Shown one piece after another: positions 1 to 12,324 of a DNA stretch of 60,257 nt. This stretch comes from Pelagibacterales bacterium SAG-MED50. Lineage in GTDB: Bacteria > Pseudomonadota > Alphaproteobacteria > Pelagibacterales > Pelagibacteraceae. Location: NCBI GenBank assembly GCA_014653385.1, contig JACWER010000002.1:1-60257 (forward strand). The letters are read 5' to 3'. The notes under the pieces were generated by a model. The model was not told the DNA's origin, ran no database searches, and saw nothing but the letters and a program-made list of their open reading frames with translations. The translations under genes and the position numbers were made by a program. Position 1 is the first letter of the stretch. Every line of letters starts with the position of its first letter.

Positions 1-1
1 T

Positions 2-3000
2 GATACTATAATTCAACAAATATTAGATGCAAATATACATTCTTTACAAATATCTGTAACGAACTCAATTAATAAGGGTCCCTATTTATTAACTACTATT
101 TTAAACGACAAAAATAATTCAAAAGATGAGGCTATTACAGAAATTTACAAAATGCTTAGACCTGGTGAACCACCAACAATTGAAATAGCTACTCAAATTT
201 TCAACAATTTATTCTTTAGTTCAGACAGGTACGATCTTTCAGATGTAGGTCGAGTAAAAATGAATTCAAGATTAGAGTTAGAATGTTCAGATAAAATTAC
301 AATTTTAAGAAATGATGACATTATAGCTATTGTCCACAAAATGTTAGATTTAAGAGATGGAAAAGATGAAGTTGATGACATTGACCATTTAGGAAATAGA
401 AGGGTACGATCTGTTGGTGAGTTAGTTGAAAATCAAGCTCGTATTGGTGTTTACAGAATGGAAAGAGCTATTAAAGAAAAAATGACAACTTTAGATGTTG
501 AGTCAGCAATGCCTCAGGATTTAATTAATGCAAAACCGTTAACAGTCTCTTTAAAGGAATTTTTTGCAAGTTCCCAGCTTTCACAATTTATGGATCAAAC
601 TAATCCTTTGTCCGAGATTACACACAAAAGAAGAGTTTCGGCACTTGGACCTGGTGGCTTAACAAGAGAAAGAGCTGGATTTGAAGTTCGTGACGTACAC
701 CCAACGCATTATGGAAGAATTTGTCCAATTGAAACTCCTGAAGGTCCAAATATTGGATTAATAAATAGTTTATCAACTTATGCAAAGATTAACAAATATG
801 GTTTTATAGAAAGTCCATATAAAAAAGTTAAGGATGGAGTTGTTCAGAAAAATGTTGAGTATTTATCTGCAATGGAAGAAACTAAATTTACCATTGCCCA
901 AGCAAATACAAAGTTAGATAAAAATGCAAAAATAATAGAAGAACTAGTTTCTTGCAGGCAAAACTTAAATTTTCTTTTAGCTAAACCAGATACTATAGAT
1001 TATATCGATGTATCTCCTAAGCAGCTAGTATCAGTTGCTGCATCATTAATACCATTCTTAGAAAACGACGATGCTAACAGAGCACTAATGGGATCGAATA
1101 TGATGAGACAAGCGGTTCCATTATTAAAGCCTGAGTCTCCATTAGTTGGCACAGGTATAGAAAGTGATGTTGCTTTAGATTCTGGTGTTACTATTGTTGC
1201 TAAACGTGAGGGTACAGTGGATAAAATTGATGGTAAAAGAATTGTAATAAAAGCAACTGAAGAAACTGATTTTTCTAAATCGGGTGTTGATATTTACAAT
1301 TTACAAAAATTTAAAAGATCGAACCAAAACACGTGTATTAACCAAAAACCATTAGTAAGAGTTGGTGATAAAGTTAGATCTGGAGACATTATAGCTGATG
1401 GCCCATCTACTAAATTAGGTGAGTTAGCCTTAGGTAAAAACGTAACTGTGGCTTTCATGCCTTGGCAAGGTTACAATTTTGAAGACTCAATTTTGATTTC
1501 TGAAAGATGTGTAACTGATGATGTTTTTACTTCTGTTCATATTGTTGAATATGAAATTATGGCAAGAGATACTAAATTAGGTGAAGAAGATATTACTAGA
1601 GATATTCCAAATGTTAACGAAGAAGCTTTAAAAAACCTTGATGAATCTGGTGTTGTTTACATTGGAGCAGAAGTTAATGCGGGGGATATTTTAGTTGGAA
1701 AAGTAACCCCTAAAGGTGACTCTGCTTCAGGACCAGAAGAAAAATTATTAAGATCAATTTTTGGAGAAAAAGCTATTGATGTTACAGATACATCTTTAAG
1801 AATGTCAAGAGGTAGCAGTGGAACTGTTGTTGATGTGAGAGTATTTAATAGACATGGTATAGAGAAAGATGAAAGATCCATTACAATTGAAAGAGCTGAA
1901 ATTGAAGAAGTGCAACAAGACAAAATTGTTGAAGAAGAGATTTTAGAGAGAAGTATTAAACAAAGAGCATCTCAATTTTTATCAGGGTCTTCTTTAACCA
2001 AAAAAGTTAAAGATATAGCAGAGGGAACTAAATTAGACTTTGAAACAATTGATGATCTATCTGTTAACGACTTGTTTAAAATAACAGTGGGTAATATTAA
2101 TGATGAAGCAACTTTAGCTCAACTTAAAGATCAGTATAATAAAGCTAAACAAGATATTACAGAGAGATTTGAAGATAAAGTTTTAAAAATTAGAAGTGGT
2201 GATGATTTATTACCAAGTGTAATGAAAATGGTTAAAGTTTTTGTTGCAATAAAAAGAAGACTAAGACCAGGTGATAAAATGTCTGGAAGACATGGTAACA
2301 AAGGTGTTGTTAGTAAAATAGTACCTGTTGAGGACATGCCTTACAGAGAAGATGGAAGACCAGTAGATATAGTTTTAAACCCACTTGGTGTTCCAAGTCG
2401 TATGAATGTTGGACAAATTTTAGAAACTCACCTTGGATGGGCTTGTAAAGAATTTGGTGAAGAGGTTAAAAAATTAGTAAATGAAAATAATAAAAAAAAT
2501 GAAAAAACAGAAAAAATATCAAAGTTTCTTAAATCCGTTTATGGGGAAGATATTTTTGATGATAAAGTTGAAAAACTAAGTAAACATGAATTTAAAGATT
2601 TGGTTGAAACATTAAAAGATGGAATAGCTATTTCAACACCAGTATTTGATGGTGCTAAAGAAAAAAATGTTACGGAAATGCTTGAACTTGCGAAATTACC
2701 AAGGTCAGGACAAACATATTTATGGGATGGGAGAACAGGTGAAAAATTTGATAGACCAGTAACAGTAGGTATCATTTATATGCTTAAACTCCATCATTTA
2801 GTTGAAGATAAAATACATGCAAGATCTACTGGTCCTTATAGTTTAGTCACACAACAACCTTTGGGTGGTAAGGCTCAATTAGGTGGTCAAAGATTTGGTG
2901 AAATGGAGGTATGGGCTTTAGAAGCTTATGGAGCATCATACACGCTTCAAGAAATATTAACTGTGAAATCAGATGATGTAGCAGGTAGGGTTAAAGTTTA

Positions 3001-3109
3001 CGAAACCATAGTTAAAGGCGAAGAAAATTTTGAATCAGGAATACCAGAGTCATTTAACGTACTAGTTAAAGAAATTAAATCATTAGCATTAAACGTGGAA
3101 CTTAATTAA
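2..3109 (+). CDS. rpoB: RNA polymerase beta subunit, 5' end missing
   Basis: This is the C-terminal three quarters (1036 codons) of the beta subunit, which forms one side of the RNA polymerase active-centre cleft. The reading frame is open from base 2, so the true start lies before the window; an internal ATG at 152 is not the start. Visible core motifs include [20 protein letters not shown] (the rifampicin-region fork), [17 protein letters not shown], the GYNFEDSI active-site region, and [10 protein letters not shown] followed by the C-terminal clamp segment [20 protein letters not shown]. The [10 protein letters not shown] segment reads as the drug-sensitive form. It ends 2 nt before rpoC, so the two genes are co-transcribed. 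Confidence 0.98.
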   Translation, partial: DTIIQQILDANIHSLQISVTNSINKGPYLLTTILNDKNNSKDEAITEIYKMLRPGEPPTIEIATQIFNNLFFSSDRYDLSDVGRVKMNSRLELECSDKITILRNDDIIAIVHKMLDLRDGKDEVDDIDHLGNRRVRSVGELVENQARIGVYRMERAIKEKMTTLDVESAMPQDLINAKPLTVSLKEFFASSQLSQFMDQTNPLSEITHKRRVSALGPGGLTRERAGFEVRDVHPTHYGRICPIETPEGPNIGLINSLSTYAKINKYGFIESPYKKVKDGVVQKNVEYLSAMEETKFTIAQANTKLDKNAKIIEELVSCRQNLNFLLAKPDTIDYIDVSPKQLVSVAASLIPFLENDDANRALMGSNMMRQAVPLLKPESPLVGTGIESDVALDSGVTIVAKREGTVDKIDGKRIVIKATEETDFSKSGVDIYNLQKFKRSNQNTCINQKPLVRVGDKVRSGDIIADGPSTKLGELALGKNVTVAFMPWQGYNFEDSILISERCVTDDVFTSVHIVEYEIMARDTKLGEEDITRDIPNVNEEALKNLDESGVVYIGAEVNAGDILVGKVTPKGDSASGPEEKLLRSIFGEKAIDVTDTSLRMSRGSSGTVVDVRVFNRHGIEKDERSITIERAEIEEVQQDKIVEEEILERSIKQRASQFLSGSSLTKKVKDIAEGTKLDFETIDDLSVNDLFKITVGNINDEATLAQLKDQYNKAKQDITERFEDKVLKIRSGDDLLPSVMKMVKVFVAIKRRLRPGDKMSGRHGNKGVVSKIVPVEDMPYREDGRPVDIVLNPLGVPSRMNVGQILETHLGWACKEFGEEVKKLVNENNKKNEKTEKISKFLKSVYGEDIFDDKVEKLSKHEFKDLVETLKDGIAISTPVFDGAKEKNVTEMLELAKLPRSGQTYLWDGRTGEKFDRPVTVGIIYMLKLHHLVEDKIHARSTGPYSLVTQQPLGGKAQLGGQRFGEMEVWALEAYGASYTLQEILTVKSDDVAGRVKVYETIVKGEENFESGIPESFNVLVKEIKSLALNVELN

Positions 3110-3111
3110 AA

Positions 3112-6100
3112 ATGAAAAAAGAATTAACAGATCTATTTAAAAATACAGAAATTTCTGAAGCTCAAAATTTTAATAGCATCAAAATTTCTTTAGCAAGTCC
3201 TGAAAAGATTAAATCATGGACATTTGGTGAAATCAAGAAACCAGAAACAATAAATTACAGAACTTTTAGACCTGAAAAAGACGGGCTATTTTGTGCTAGA
3301 ATCTTTGGTCCAATTAAAGACTACGAATGTTTGTGTGGAAAATATAAACGAATGAAATTTAGAGGAATTATCTGTGAAAAATGTGGTGTAGAAGTTACAA
3401 AATCTAATGTTCGAAGAGAACGAATGGGTCATATTAACTTAGCAACACCTGTTGCTCATATTTGGTTTTTAAAGTCTTTGCCAAGTAGAATAGCTTTAGC
3501 TGTTGATATGAAACTTAAAGAAATTGAAAGAGTTTTATATTTTGAAAACTTTATCGTAATTGAGCCTGGTTTAACTGGATTACAAAAAAACCAACTTTTA
3601 AATGAAGAAGAACTTGCTAGATATCAAGATGAATTCGGTGAAGAGTCATTTGAAGCTGGAATAGGTGCTGAAGCTGTACTTGAAATGCTAAAAAATTTAG
3701 ATCTAGAACTAGAGAGAAAAAATCTTGTTAGCTTTATTAAAGAAACAAAATCTAAAGTTAATGAAGAAAGAGCAATCAAAAGGTTAAAATTAGTAGAATC
3801 ATTTATTGCAACAGGACAAAAACCTGAATGGATGATTTTAACTGTTGTGCCAGTGATACCACCTGAATTAAGACCTTTAGTACCATTGGATGGTGGAAGA
3901 TTTGCAACATCAGATTTAAATGATCTTTATAGAAGAGTTATCAATAGAAATAACAGATTAAAAAGATTAATGGACCTTAAAGCTCCAGACATCATTGTTA
4001 GAAATGAAAAAAGAATGCTTCAAGAATCTGTAGATGCATTATTTGATAATGGTAGAAGAGGAAGAGTTATAACAGGAACAGGAAAGAGACCACTAAAATC
4101 TTTAGCGGAAATGTTAAAAGGTAAACAAGGAAGATTCAGACAAAACTTACTTGGAAAAAGGGTGGATTACTCTGGAAGATCAGTAATTGTTGTAGGCCCA
4201 GATTTAAAACTTCATGAATGTGGTTTACCAAAAAAAATGGCTTTAGAACTATTCAAGCCATTTTTGTACGCAAGATTGAACAAACTTGGATTGGCATCTA
4301 CAATTAAACAAGCTAAAAAATTAGTTGAAAAAGAGACAAATGCTGTTTGGGATGCATTAGAATTAATTGTTAGAGAGCATCCTGTAATCTTAAATAGAGC
4401 ACCAACACTTCATAGATTAGGTGTTCAAGCATTTGAACCGAAACTTATAGAAGGTGATGCAATTGAATTACATCCTTTAACTTGTGCTGCTTTTAATGCT
4501 GACTTTGATGGTGATCAAATGGCTGTGCACGTTCCATTAAGTCTTGAAGCTCAACTAGAAGCAAGAATATTAATGCTTTCTACAAACAATATTTTATCCC
4601 CATCAAATGGAAAACCAATCATAGTACCAAGTCAGGATATGATTTTAGGTATTTATTACCTTTCTCAAGAACCTTTAACGGATAAACCTTCAGGTTATTT
4701 TGTTGATGTTGATGCGATAGAATTTGCATTAGCTTCTGATCAAATTAAAGTTCATAGCACTATCATATCAAGAATTGAAACTGTTGATGAAAATGGAAAC
4801 AAAAAACTTGAAAAATACACCTCAACAGCCGGAAGATTTTTATTAGCGAACTTACTTCCAAAAAACAGTAATATTAAATTTTCTTTAATCGACAGATTAT
4901 TACCTAAGAAAACGGTATCTGAAATTATTGATGTTGTATTTAGGTTTTGTGGGCAAAAAACAACAGTTATATTTTGTGATAAATTAAAAGACTTAGGTTT
5001 CAAACATGCTTTTAAAGCAGGAATTTCTTTTGGTAAAGATGACCTAGTAATTCCAGAGAGTAAAACTCAATTAATTGAAGATACAAAAGGTTTAATTGCT
5101 GATTACGAAACTCAATATTCTGAAGGATTGATTACAAGAGGTGAAAAATACAATAAAGTTGTTGATGCCTGGTCTAAATGTACCGATAAAGTTGCTGGTG
5201 AAATGATGAAAGGAATTTCAGCTACAGAAAAAACACCAGAGGGACTAAAAATTAATTCAGTTTATATGATGGCTGATAGCGGGGCTAGAGGATCTGCTGC
5301 TCAGATGAAGCAGCTTGCAGGAATGAGGGGTTTAATTGCAAAACCCTCAGGAGAGATTATCGAAAGCCCAATTATATCAAACTTTAAAGAAGGTTTAACT
5401 GCACTGGAGTACTTCAATTCAACTCACGGGGCCAGAAAAGGTCTAGCTGATACTGCACTTAAAACAGCTAGTTCAGGTTATTTAACAAGAAGATTATGTG
5501 ATGTTGCTCAAGATTTGACAATAACAAAAATTCAGTGTGATGATCCAGGTTTTATAGAGCTATCAGAAATTTTAGAAGGTGGAAATGTAGTAGTTAGCTT
5601 ATCTGAAAGAGCTTTGGGAAGAGTAACAGCTGCTGAAGTAAAAAACCCTCTAACAGGTGAAATAGTAATTAAAAAAACTAAAATGATTGATGAAGCAGGA
5701 TGTGATTTAATTGATGCAGCTGGTGTAAAATCCATTAAAGTTTATTCTGTGATGACTTGTAGTTCAAAAGAGGGTGTATGTGCGACTTGTTATGGAAGAG
5801 ATCTATCTAGAGGTAAAATGGTACACGTTGGTGAAGCTATTGGTATGATTTCTGCTCAATCAATTGGTGAACCTGGAACACAGTTGACTATGAGAACTTT
5901 CCACGTCGGTGGAACAGCATCTGTAAAACAAGATTCTCAAATTGTAAGTAAAAGTGAGGGAACTTTAAAAATTATTAATTCTAATATACTGGAAGATTCT
6001 AAAAGAAATCTAATAGTTATGGGTAGAAATACTCAATTATCTATAGAAGATGATAATGGTGTTCAAGTAGCAGTTTATAAAGTTGCTTATGGATCAAAAT

Positions 6101-7284
6101 TATTTTTTAACAATGGAGATAAAGTTAAAGCTAATACAAAAATTTGTGAATGGGATCCTTATACAACACCTGTAATAGCTGAAAAAAGTGGTACAGCAAG
6201 TTTTGTTGATTTAATTGATGGAGTTTCAATTCAAGAAACTACAGATGATGCAACTGGTATATCTTCTAAATCAGTTATTGATTGGAGAGCTCAATCAAAA
6301 AGTACAGATTTAAAACCTAGAATTACTTTAAGGGATGAAAAAGGAAATGTTATTAAAAAGGCTGATGATAATGAAGCAAGATATTATCTTGTACCAGATT
6401 CAATTCTTTCAATCAAAGATGGTCAAAAAGTTTTTGCAGGAGATGTAATAGCAAGACTTCCTAAAGAAACAACTAAGACAAAAGATATTACTGGTGGTCT
6501 ACCAAGAGTAGCTGAATTATTTGAAGCAAGAAAAGCAAAGGATAGTGCAATTATTGCTGAAAATGATGGACAAGTTGTATTTGGTAAAGAAGTTAGAGGA
6601 AAACAAAGAGTATCTATTGTACCTGAAGATGGTGCAGAGCCTTCAAACTATTTAATTCCAAAAGGAAAACATATCAACTTTAATCCAGGTGAAAAAATTC
6701 AAAAAGGGGAATACCTACTTGATGGACAACCTTTACCTCATGATATTTTAAGAGTGTTAGGAATTAAAGAATTAACTGAGTATTTTGTAAATCAAGTTCA
6801 AGAAGTTTACAGATTACAAGGTGTAATCATTAATGACAAACACATTGAAACAATTTTAAGACAAATGCTTAAAAAAGTTGAAGTAAAAGTTACAGGTGAT
6901 TCTAGTTATTTACCAGGTGAAGTTATTGATAGAATAAAATTTGATAATACAAATGAAAAACTTGTTGCAGAAGGTAAAGCACCTGCTGTTGGAGAACGTG
7001 TTTTGATGGGTATTACTAAAGCTTCATTACAAACTGAGTCTTTCATCTCAGCAGCTTCATTCCAAGAAACAACAAGAGTATTAACTGATGCTGCAATTAA
7101 AGGTAAGATTGACCCATTAAATGGCTTAAAAGAGAACGTTATTGTTGGAAGATTAGTTCCAGCAGGTACTGGTAGTATCAAGAATAATTGGAACAAAAAA
7201 GCACTTGAGGATGATAATAATTTTATTGCTGAGCAAGATAAAATTGTACCATCTGAAGCTTCAGAAACATCTACAAATCAATAA
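3112..7284 (+). CDS. rpoC: RNA polymerase beta' subunit
   Basis: This full-length 1390-residue subunit carries the catalytic Mg2+ site, seen as [12 protein letters not shown] near residue 460. The N-terminal zinc ribbon is intact (CLCGKY...CEKCGVEV, residues about 70-90). The second zinc cluster near residue 885 shows [15 protein letters not shown]. The trigger loop and bridge helix region is present ([18 protein letters not shown]). The ATG sits 2 nt after the rpoB stop. The C-terminus ends in an acidic and Ser/Thr-rich tail. A 168-nt gap with hairpins follows before rpsL. Confidence 0.98.
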   Translation: MKKELTDLFKNTEISEAQNFNSIKISLASPEKIKSWTFGEIKKPETINYRTFRPEKDGLFCARIFGPIKDYECLCGKYKRMKFRGIICEKCGVEVTKSNVRRERMGHINLATPVAHIWFLKSLPSRIALAVDMKLKEIERVLYFENFIVIEPGLTGLQKNQLLNEEELARYQDEFGEESFEAGIGAEAVLEMLKNLDLELERKNLVSFIKETKSKVNEERAIKRLKLVESFIATGQKPEWMILTVVPVIPPELRPLVPLDGGRFATSDLNDLYRRVINRNNRLKRLMDLKAPDIIVRNEKRMLQESVDALFDNGRRGRVITGTGKRPLKSLAEMLKGKQGRFRQNLLGKRVDYSGRSVIVVGPDLKLHECGLPKKMALELFKPFLYARLNKLGLASTIKQAKKLVEKETNAVWDALELIVREHPVILNRAPTLHRLGVQAFEPKLIEGDAIELHPLTCAAFNADFDGDQMAVHVPLSLEAQLEARILMLSTNNILSPSNGKPIIVPSQDMILGIYYLSQEPLTDKPSGYFVDVDAIEFALASDQIKVHSTIISRIETVDENGNKKLEKYTSTAGRFLLANLLPKNSNIKFSLIDRLLPKKTVSEIIDVVFRFCGQKTTVIFCDKLKDLGFKHAFKAGISFGKDDLVIPESKTQLIEDTKGLIADYETQYSEGLITRGEKYNKVVDAWSKCTDKVAGEMMKGISATEKTPEGLKINSVYMMADSGARGSAAQMKQLAGMRGLIAKPSGEIIESPIISNFKEGLTALEYFNSTHGARKGLADTALKTASSGYLTRRLCDVAQDLTITKIQCDDPGFIELSEILEGGNVVVSLSERALGRVTAAEVKNPLTGEIVIKKTKMIDEAGCDLIDAAGVKSIKVYSVMTCSSKEGVCATCYGRDLSRGKMVHVGEAIGMISAQSIGEPGTQLTMRTFHVGGTASVKQDSQIVSKSEGTLKIINSNILEDSKRNLIVMGRNTQLSIEDDNGVQVAVYKVAYGSKLFFNNGDKVKANTKICEWDPYTTPVIAEKSGTASFVDLIDGVSIQETTDDATGISSKSVIDWRAQSKSTDLKPRITLRDEKGNVIKKADDNEARYYLVPDSILSIKDGQKVFAGDVIARLPKETTKTKDITGGLPRVAELFEARKAKDSAIIAENDGQVVFGKEVRGKQRVSIVPEDGAEPSNYLIPKGKHINFNPGEKIQKGEYLLDGQPLPHDILRVLGIKELTEYFVNQVQEVYRLQGVIINDKHIETILRQMLKKVEVKVTGDSSYLPGEVIDRIKFDNTNEKLVAEGKAPAVGERVLMGITKASLQTESFISAASFQETTRVLTDAAIKGKIDPLNGLKENVIVGRLVPAGTGSIKNNWNKKALEDDNNFIAEQDKIVPSEASETSTNQ

Positions 7285-7452
7285 AAATATCAATTAATAC
7301 TCGAAGTTTTAGTTTGACAAAGTCAAATTAATAAGTAGTTTGGCCATGTTTTTGGTTGGAATGTAGTACCTGTTAATAGTACTAAACGCTGCCACAAAAT
7401 AACCTGTCAGTTATTTTCTTCTAAAAATAAATTAATTAATTTTAAAAAATTT
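7285..7452 (+). promoter_or_regulatory. rpoC-rpsL intergenic leader with three inverted repeats
   Basis: This is the longest gap inside the ribosomal block. It has three perfect inverted repeats: TTTGAC-AAA-GTCAAA (7313-7327), TAGTAC with GTACTA around a 9-nt loop (7364-7384), and AAAATAAC-CTGTCA-GTTATTTT running into CTTCT (7396-7417). The last has the A-tract, stem and T-tract shape of an intrinsic terminator or attenuator. TTGACA at 7314-7319 could be a -35 box, but no good -10 lies at normal spacing. The layout suggests an attenuating or autoregulated leader that sets rpsL-rpsG-fusA expression apart from rpoBC. No known riboswitch class was recognised. Confidence 0.5.
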
Positions 7453-7824
7453 ATGCCAACTATTAATCAGTTGTTAAGAAAAAAAAGAGTTAAACAGTTA
7501 ACAAGGAATAAAGTTCCTGCGTTACAAAAACAACCTTTAAAAAGAGGTGTGTGTGTAAAAGTTTATACAACAACTCCTAAGAAGCCTAACTCTGCTTTAA
7601 GAAAAGTTGCAAGAGTAAGATTGTCAAACGGTTTCGAAGTTACTGCTTATATACCAGGTGAAGGTCATAATCTTCAAGAACACTCAGTAGTATTAATAAG
7701 AGGTGGTAGGGTAAAAGATTTGCCAGGTGTTCGTTATCATATTTTAAGAGGTAATCTTGATACGCAAGGTGTTGCTAATAGAAAAAAAAGACGATCTTTA
7801 TACGGAACCAAAAAAGGTAAATAA
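7453..7824 (+). CDS. rpsL: 30S ribosomal protein S12
   Basis: S12 (123 residues) sits at the decoding centre and controls tRNA selection accuracy. The hallmark [17 protein letters not shown] is present near residues 41-57 and [13 protein letters not shown] near 87-99. Lysines at both classic streptomycin-resistance positions are the sensitive form. Its stop overlaps the rpsG start by one base (TAATG), which implies translational coupling. It is the first gene after the structured gap and starts the str operon portion. Confidence 0.97.
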   Translation: MPTINQLLRKKRVKQLTRNKVPALQKQPLKRGVCVKVYTTTPKKPNSALRKVARVRLSNGFEVTAYIPGEGHNLQEHSVVLIRGGRVKDLPGVRYHILRGNLDTQGVANRKKRRSLYGTKKGK

Positions 7825-8294
7825 TGTCTAGAAAAAAAACTCAACCTAAAAAAAACGTAGTTCCTGATCCAAAGTTTAATTCAACTATTATACCTAAATT
7901 AATAAACAATATAATGTACGATGGTAAAAGAGGTGTTGCTGCTAAGATTGTTTACGATGCAATAGATAAAATTAAAACTAAATCAAAAGATGAACCAATA
8001 AATATATTTAATGAAGCTATTAATAATATTAAACCAACCGTTGAAGTTAGATCTAGAAGAGTTGGTGGTGCCACATATCAAGTTCCTGTTGAAGTAAAGA
8101 GTAAGAGAGCTCAGGCTTTAGCTATTAGATGGTTAGTAGATTCTGCAAGAAAAAGAAAAGACAAACATATGTCAGATAAAATTTTCAATGAACTTTTTGA
8201 TGCTTATGAAAAAAAAGGTGCTGCAGTTAAAAAAAGAGAGGATGTGCATAAAATGGCTGAGTCTAATAAAGCCTTTGCACATTTTAGATGGTAA
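7824..8294 (+). CDS. rpsG: 30S ribosomal protein S7
   Basis: S7 (156 residues) nucleates assembly of the 30S head by binding the 3' domain of 16S rRNA. The conserved stretch VEVRSRRVGGATYQVPVEV (about residues 75-93) followed by ALAIRWLVDSARKR is typical. The length matches the short bacterial form. It lies between rpsL (1-nt overlap) and fusA (6-nt gap), the standard str operon position. In many bacteria S7 is the translational repressor of this operon; no specific binding site is recognised here. Confidence 0.97.
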   Translation: MSRKKTQPKKNVVPDPKFNSTIIPKLINNIMYDGKRGVAAKIVYDAIDKIKTKSKDEPINIFNEAINNIKPTVEVRSRRVGGATYQVPVEVKSKRAQALAIRWLVDSARKRKDKHMSDKIFNELFDAYEKKGAAVKKREDVHKMAESNKAFAHFRW

Positions 8295-8300
8295 TAAATT

Positions 8301-10379
8301 ATGGCTAGGACTCATACTTTAGATAAATATAGAAATATTGGGATCATGGCCCATATTGATGCAGGAAAAACTACTACTACTGAAAGAATTTTATACTATA
8401 CAGGTAAAAGCCACAAAATAGGTGAAGTACATGATGGTGCTGCAACTATGGATTGGATGGAGCAAGAGCAAGAAAGAGGAATTACAATTACTTCTGCTGC
8501 AACTACTTGTTTTTGGAATGATCATAGAATTAATATTATTGACACACCAGGTCACGTAGATTTTACAATTGAAGTTGAAAGATCTCTTAAGGTTTTAGAT
8601 GGCGCAGTATGCGTCTTTGATGGTGTTGCAGGTGTTGAACCTCAGTCAGAAACTGTTTGGAGACAAGCAGATAAATACAAAGTTCCAAGAATTTGTTTTG
8701 TTAATAAACTGGATAGAACTGGTGCTGATTTCTTTAGATGTGTTGATATGATTAGAGATAGATTAGGATGTAAGCCATTACCAATTCAAATACCAATTGG
8801 TATTGAAGCTTCATTATCTGGTGTTGTTGATCTTGTTAAAATGAAAGCACAGGTTTGGAAAAATGAAGCCCTAGGAGCTGAATGGGAATACAAAGATATT
8901 CCAGATGATTTAAAAGAAATTTCTCAAAAATATAGAACTGAACTAGTTGAAACTGCCGTAGAGCAGGACGAAAAATTAATGGAAGCTTATTTGAATGGTG
9001 ATGAGATTAAAGAAGAAGATTTAGTTAGATGTATAAGAAAAGGGACTTTAAATTTTAGCTTTGTACCAATTACTACTGGTTCTGCTTTTAAAAATAAAGG
9101 TGTTCAACCATTACTTGATGCTACAATAAATTACTTACCTAGTCCAATTGATATTGGATCAATTAAAGGAACCAAACCTGGTTCTGAGGATGAGATAGAA
9201 ATGAAATTTGAAGATAGCCAACCATTTTCTGCTTTAGCTTTTAAAGTTGCGAATGACCCATTTGTTGGTTCATTGACATTTATAAGAATTTATTCAGGTA
9301 CTATAAAAACTGGTACAGGAATTTATAATTCATCAAAAGAAAAAGAAGAGAGAGTTGGAAGAATGTTGTTGATGCACGCGAACTCTAGAGAAGATATTAA
9401 AGAAGCAAATGCTGGCGACATAGTAGCATTAGCTGGTTTGAAATATACTATCACAGGTCACACTTTATGTGATGAAGAAAAACCTGTTTTATTAGAACCT
9501 ATGGAGTTTCCAGATCCTGTTATAGAAATTGCTGTTGAACCAAAAACAAAAGCTGACCAAGAAAAAATGGGTGAAGCTTTGGGTAGACTTGCTAAGGAAG
9601 ACCCATCGTTTAGAGTTACATCTGATGAGGAGTCAGGTCAAACAATTATCAAAGGTATGGGTGAACTTCATTTAGATATAATTGTTGATAGAATGAAAAG
9701 AGAATTTAAGGTTGAGGCAAATGTAGGTGCTCCACAAGTTGCTTATAGAGAAACTTTAGAAAATGCCTCTGAAGTTGAATATACACATAAAAAACAAAGT
9801 GGTGGTGCTGGTCAGTTCGCTAAAGTTAAACTTCTTGTTGAACCTCAGGAGCCAGGTGCTGGAAGATCTGTTGAGAGTAAAATTAAGGGTGGCGCAATTC
9901 CTAAAGAATTTATACCAGGTGTAGAAAAAGGAATAGAAACAGTCTCAGATAATGGCATTCTTTGTGGATTTCCAATGATTGATTATAAGGTTACAATTAT
10001 TGATGGTTTGCACCACGATGTGGACTCAAGTGTTCTTGCTTTTGAACTTGCTGGTAGAGCTTGTTTTAAAGAAGCTTGTACCAAAGGAACCTTAAAACTC
10101 CTTGAGCCAGTAATGAGAGTTGAGGTTGTTACACCAGAAGATTATATGGGTGATGTTATTGGTGATTTAAATAGTCGAAGAGGCCAAATCAGTACTCAAG
10201 AACAAAGAGGAAATGCAACAGTAATTACAGCTATGGTGCCCCTAGCAAACATGTTTGGATATATAAATAATTTAAGATCAATGTCTCAAGGTAGAGCACA
10301 ATACTCTATGTTTTTTGATCATTATTCAAAAGTACCTCAGAATGTTCAAGATGAAGTAACTAAAAAGATTGCAGGGTAA
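8301..10379 (+). CDS. fusA: Elongation factor G
   Basis: EF-G (692 residues) is the GTPase that drives translocation on the ribosome. G-domain motifs are all present: [15 protein letters not shown] (P-loop, about residue 17), [10 protein letters not shown] (switch I), DTPGHVDF (switch II) and [10 protein letters not shown]. The EF-G domain IV region is intact ([24 protein letters not shown]), as is the C-terminal [12 protein letters not shown] domain. The next gene, 2 nt downstream, is rpsJ; no tuf gene follows as it would in many proteobacteria. Confidence 0.97.
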   Translation: MARTHTLDKYRNIGIMAHIDAGKTTTTERILYYTGKSHKIGEVHDGAATMDWMEQEQERGITITSAATTCFWNDHRINIIDTPGHVDFTIEVERSLKVLDGAVCVFDGVAGVEPQSETVWRQADKYKVPRICFVNKLDRTGADFFRCVDMIRDRLGCKPLPIQIPIGIEASLSGVVDLVKMKAQVWKNEALGAEWEYKDIPDDLKEISQKYRTELVETAVEQDEKLMEAYLNGDEIKEEDLVRCIRKGTLNFSFVPITTGSAFKNKGVQPLLDATINYLPSPIDIGSIKGTKPGSEDEIEMKFEDSQPFSALAFKVANDPFVGSLTFIRIYSGTIKTGTGIYNSSKEKEERVGRMLLMHANSREDIKEANAGDIVALAGLKYTITGHTLCDEEKPVLLEPMEFPDPVIEIAVEPKTKADQEKMGEALGRLAKEDPSFRVTSDEESGQTIIKGMGELHLDIIVDRMKREFKVEANVGAPQVAYRETLENASEVEYTHKKQSGGAGQFAKVKLLVEPQEPGAGRSVESKIKGGAIPKEFIPGVEKGIETVSDNGILCGFPMIDYKVTIIDGLHHDVDSSVLAFELAGRACFKEACTKGTLKLLEPVMRVEVVTPEDYMGDVIGDLNSRRGQISTQEQRGNATVITAMVPLANMFGYINNLRSMSQGRAQYSMFFDHYSKVPQNVQDEVTKKIAG

Positions 10380-10381
10380 TT

Positions 10382-10690
10382 ATGGAAAAACAAAATATTA
10401 GAATTAAACTTAGAGCTTATGACAATAAAATCTTAGATGCATCTACTGAAGAAATAGTAAATACTGTAAAAAGAACAGGTGCTACTATTAAAGGTCCTAT
10501 TCCATTACCGACTAAAATAGAAAGATATACAGTTTTAAAAGGACCTCATATTGATAAAAAAAGTAGAGAACAATTTGAGTCAAGAACTCACAAAAGATTA
10601 ATTGATATTATAGAGCCAACACCACAGACAGTAGAAGCATTAATGAAACTTGACCTAGCTTCAGGTGTAGATGTGGAGATTAAAATTTAG
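10382..10690 (+). CDS. rpsJ: 30S ribosomal protein S10
   Basis: S10 (102 residues) is a 30S head protein and, as NusE, a partner of NusB in antitermination. Typical segments are [14 protein letters not shown] at the N-terminus, [21 protein letters not shown] in the centre and [22 protein letters not shown] at the end. It opens the S10 operon but has no promoter-sized gap: it begins 2 nt after fusA, so the str and S10 operons look fused, with tuf absent between them. Confidence 0.97.
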   Translation: MEKQNIRIKLRAYDNKILDASTEEIVNTVKRTGATIKGPIPLPTKIERYTVLKGPHIDKKSREQFESRTHKRLIDIIEPTPQTVEALMKLDLASGVDVEIKI

Positions 10691-10692
10691 TT

Positions 10693-11403
10693 ATGACAGA
10701 AATTGCTTTAATTGGAAAAAAAATAGGTATGACTAGAGAGTTTTATAAAACTGGACAGTTAGTACCTGTAACAGTTCTAAAAGTTGAAAAAGCAAGAGTT
10801 ATCCAAGTTATAGATGAAGAAAAAAGAGGCTACAAGGCTGTACAGCTTGGTTATGGAAAAATTAAAAATTCTAAACTTACAAAAGCTATGAAGGGTTTTT
10901 ATGCTAAAAAAAATACTGAAGCAAAAAAGAAACTAAAGGAATTTAGAGTTAAAGATACCGAAACTTATAAAGAAGGTAATGAATTTGGCTTAGAAATATT
11001 TAAAGATACCAAATTTGTTGATACAAGATCAAAAACTATAGGTAAAGGATTTGCTGGAGCAATGAAAAGATGGAACTTTGGAGGTCTAAGAGCCAGTCAC
11101 GGTGTATCAGTATCGCACAGAGCTCATGGATCAACGGGTCATAGCCAGGACCCAGGAAAAGTATTTAAAGGAAAAAAAATGGCTGGTCATATGGGTGACA
11201 GACTTAGAACTATGCTTAATATTGAGATTATTAAAACTGACTTAGAAAATGAGCTGCTATATTTAAAAGGTTCAATTCCAGGATCAAAAAATACAGAAGT
11301 TGTAGTAAGAAAATCAGTTAAAAATATAAATAAATTAACAATATCTGAAAAAATTGCAGCAGTAGAAGAAGCAAAAAAAACACCAGATAAAAAGAAAAAA
11401 TAA
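10693..11403 (+). CDS. rplC: 50S ribosomal protein L3
   Basis: L3 binds near the peptidyl transferase centre and starts 50S assembly. The signature GGLRASHGVSVSHRAHGSTG and the following DPGKVFKGKKMAGHMGD segment are present. At 236 residues it is about 25 longer than the E. coli protein because of a Lys/Ala-rich C-terminal tail (ending TPDKKKK). It overlaps the rplD start by one base (TAATG). Confidence 0.96.
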   Translation: MTEIALIGKKIGMTREFYKTGQLVPVTVLKVEKARVIQVIDEEKRGYKAVQLGYGKIKNSKLTKAMKGFYAKKNTEAKKKLKEFRVKDTETYKEGNEFGLEIFKDTKFVDTRSKTIGKGFAGAMKRWNFGGLRASHGVSVSHRAHGSTGHSQDPGKVFKGKKMAGHMGDRLRTMLNIEIIKTDLENELLYLKGSIPGSKNTEVVVRKSVKNINKLTISEKIAAVEEAKKTPDKKKK

Positions 11404-12026
11404 TGAAAATTGAAAAAATAAGCATTGATGGAAAAAAAGACACTATTGAAGTGTTAGACAAAATTTTTTCTGCAAAAATTAATAGCAAATTAGTAAGTAG
11501 TGTTTTGTATAAAACTAATGCTAATTACAAAGGTAGACATGCTAAAACGAAGCAACAGAACGAAGTAAGGGGACCTACATCAAAAATTTACGCTCAAAAA
11601 GGCACAGGTGGAGCTAGGCACGCTAGTAGAAAAGCCCCAATATTTGTTGGAGGTGGTATTGCACACGGTCCTAAAGGTGAACTTGCTTATAAAAAAAGAA
11701 AACTAAATAAAAATGAAAAAAAATTAAGTGTAGCCTCATTAATTACAGAAAAAAATAATAATAAAAATTTATTAATTTTAAATGACTTTGACTCTGAGAT
11801 TAAAAAAACAAAAGAAATGAATGCAATTATTCAGAAACTTGAAATAACTCATTCATTAATTATTTTAGACAAAGCTTCTAAAGAAAAAGTTGAAAAATCA
11901 GCTAGAAATATTCCAAATGTTAAAGTAACTGATGTTAATCATTTTAGTTCTTACGATATTATAAAATTTAAAAAAGTTGTTTTTACTGAAAGCTCAGTGA
12001 AAGAATTAGAAAAGAGATATTCTTAA
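11403..12026 (+). CDS. rplD: 50S ribosomal protein L4
   Basis: L4 (207 residues) lines the polypeptide exit tunnel with an extended loop. That loop is seen in KTKQQNEVRGPTSKIYAQKG and GTGGARHASRKAPIFVGGG (about residues 49-85). In enterobacteria L4 also represses the S10 operon; the family-typical fold is complete, but no leader target is visible here. The C-terminal half is AT-biased and more divergent, as expected for this lineage. Confidence 0.96.
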   Translation: MKIEKISIDGKKDTIEVLDKIFSAKINSKLVSSVLYKTNANYKGRHAKTKQQNEVRGPTSKIYAQKGTGGARHASRKAPIFVGGGIAHGPKGELAYKKRKLNKNEKKLSVASLITEKNNNKNLLILNDFDSEIKKTKEMNAIIQKLEITHSLIILDKASKEKVEKSARNIPNVKVTDVNHFSSYDIIKFKKVVFTESSVKELEKRYS

Positions 12027-12027
12027 A

Positions 12028-12321
12028 ATGGATAAAATTCATTTATACGATAAAATTGTTTCTCCAATGGTCACTGAGAAATCAACAAATTTATCTGAAC
12101 AAAATAAAATTGTTTTTAAAGTTCCCGCAGGTGCAAATAAAATAAACTTGAAAAAAAATATTGAAAAAATTTTTAAAGTAAACGTGACTAAGATTAATAT
12201 AATCAACAAACAGAATAGAACTAAAGTTACCAGAGGAAAAAAAGTAAGAGTTTCTGGATTTAAAAAAGCAATAATAACACTTAAAAAAGGTCAAAGTATT
12301 GATCTAACTACAGGAATTTAA
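12028..12321 (+). CDS. rplW: 50S ribosomal protein L23
   Basis: L23 (97 residues) sits at the tunnel exit and is the docking point for trigger factor and SRP. The conserved opening YDKIVSPMVTEKSTNLSEQ and the segment VTKINIINKQNRTKVTRGKK are recognisable. It lies between rplD and rplB in the invariant S10 operon order, with gaps of 1 and 3 nt. Confidence 0.95.
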   Translation: MDKIHLYDKIVSPMVTEKSTNLSEQNKIVFKVPAGANKINLKKNIEKIFKVNVTKINIINKQNRTKVTRGKKVRVSGFKKAIITLKKGQSIDLTTGI

Positions 12322-12324
12322 TAA

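Noticed and set aside
7314..7342. TTGACA-based promoter between rpoC and rpsL
   Set aside because: At 16-18 nt spacing the -10 position reads TAGTTT or AGTTTG, at best three of six matches; kept only as part of the leader annotation.
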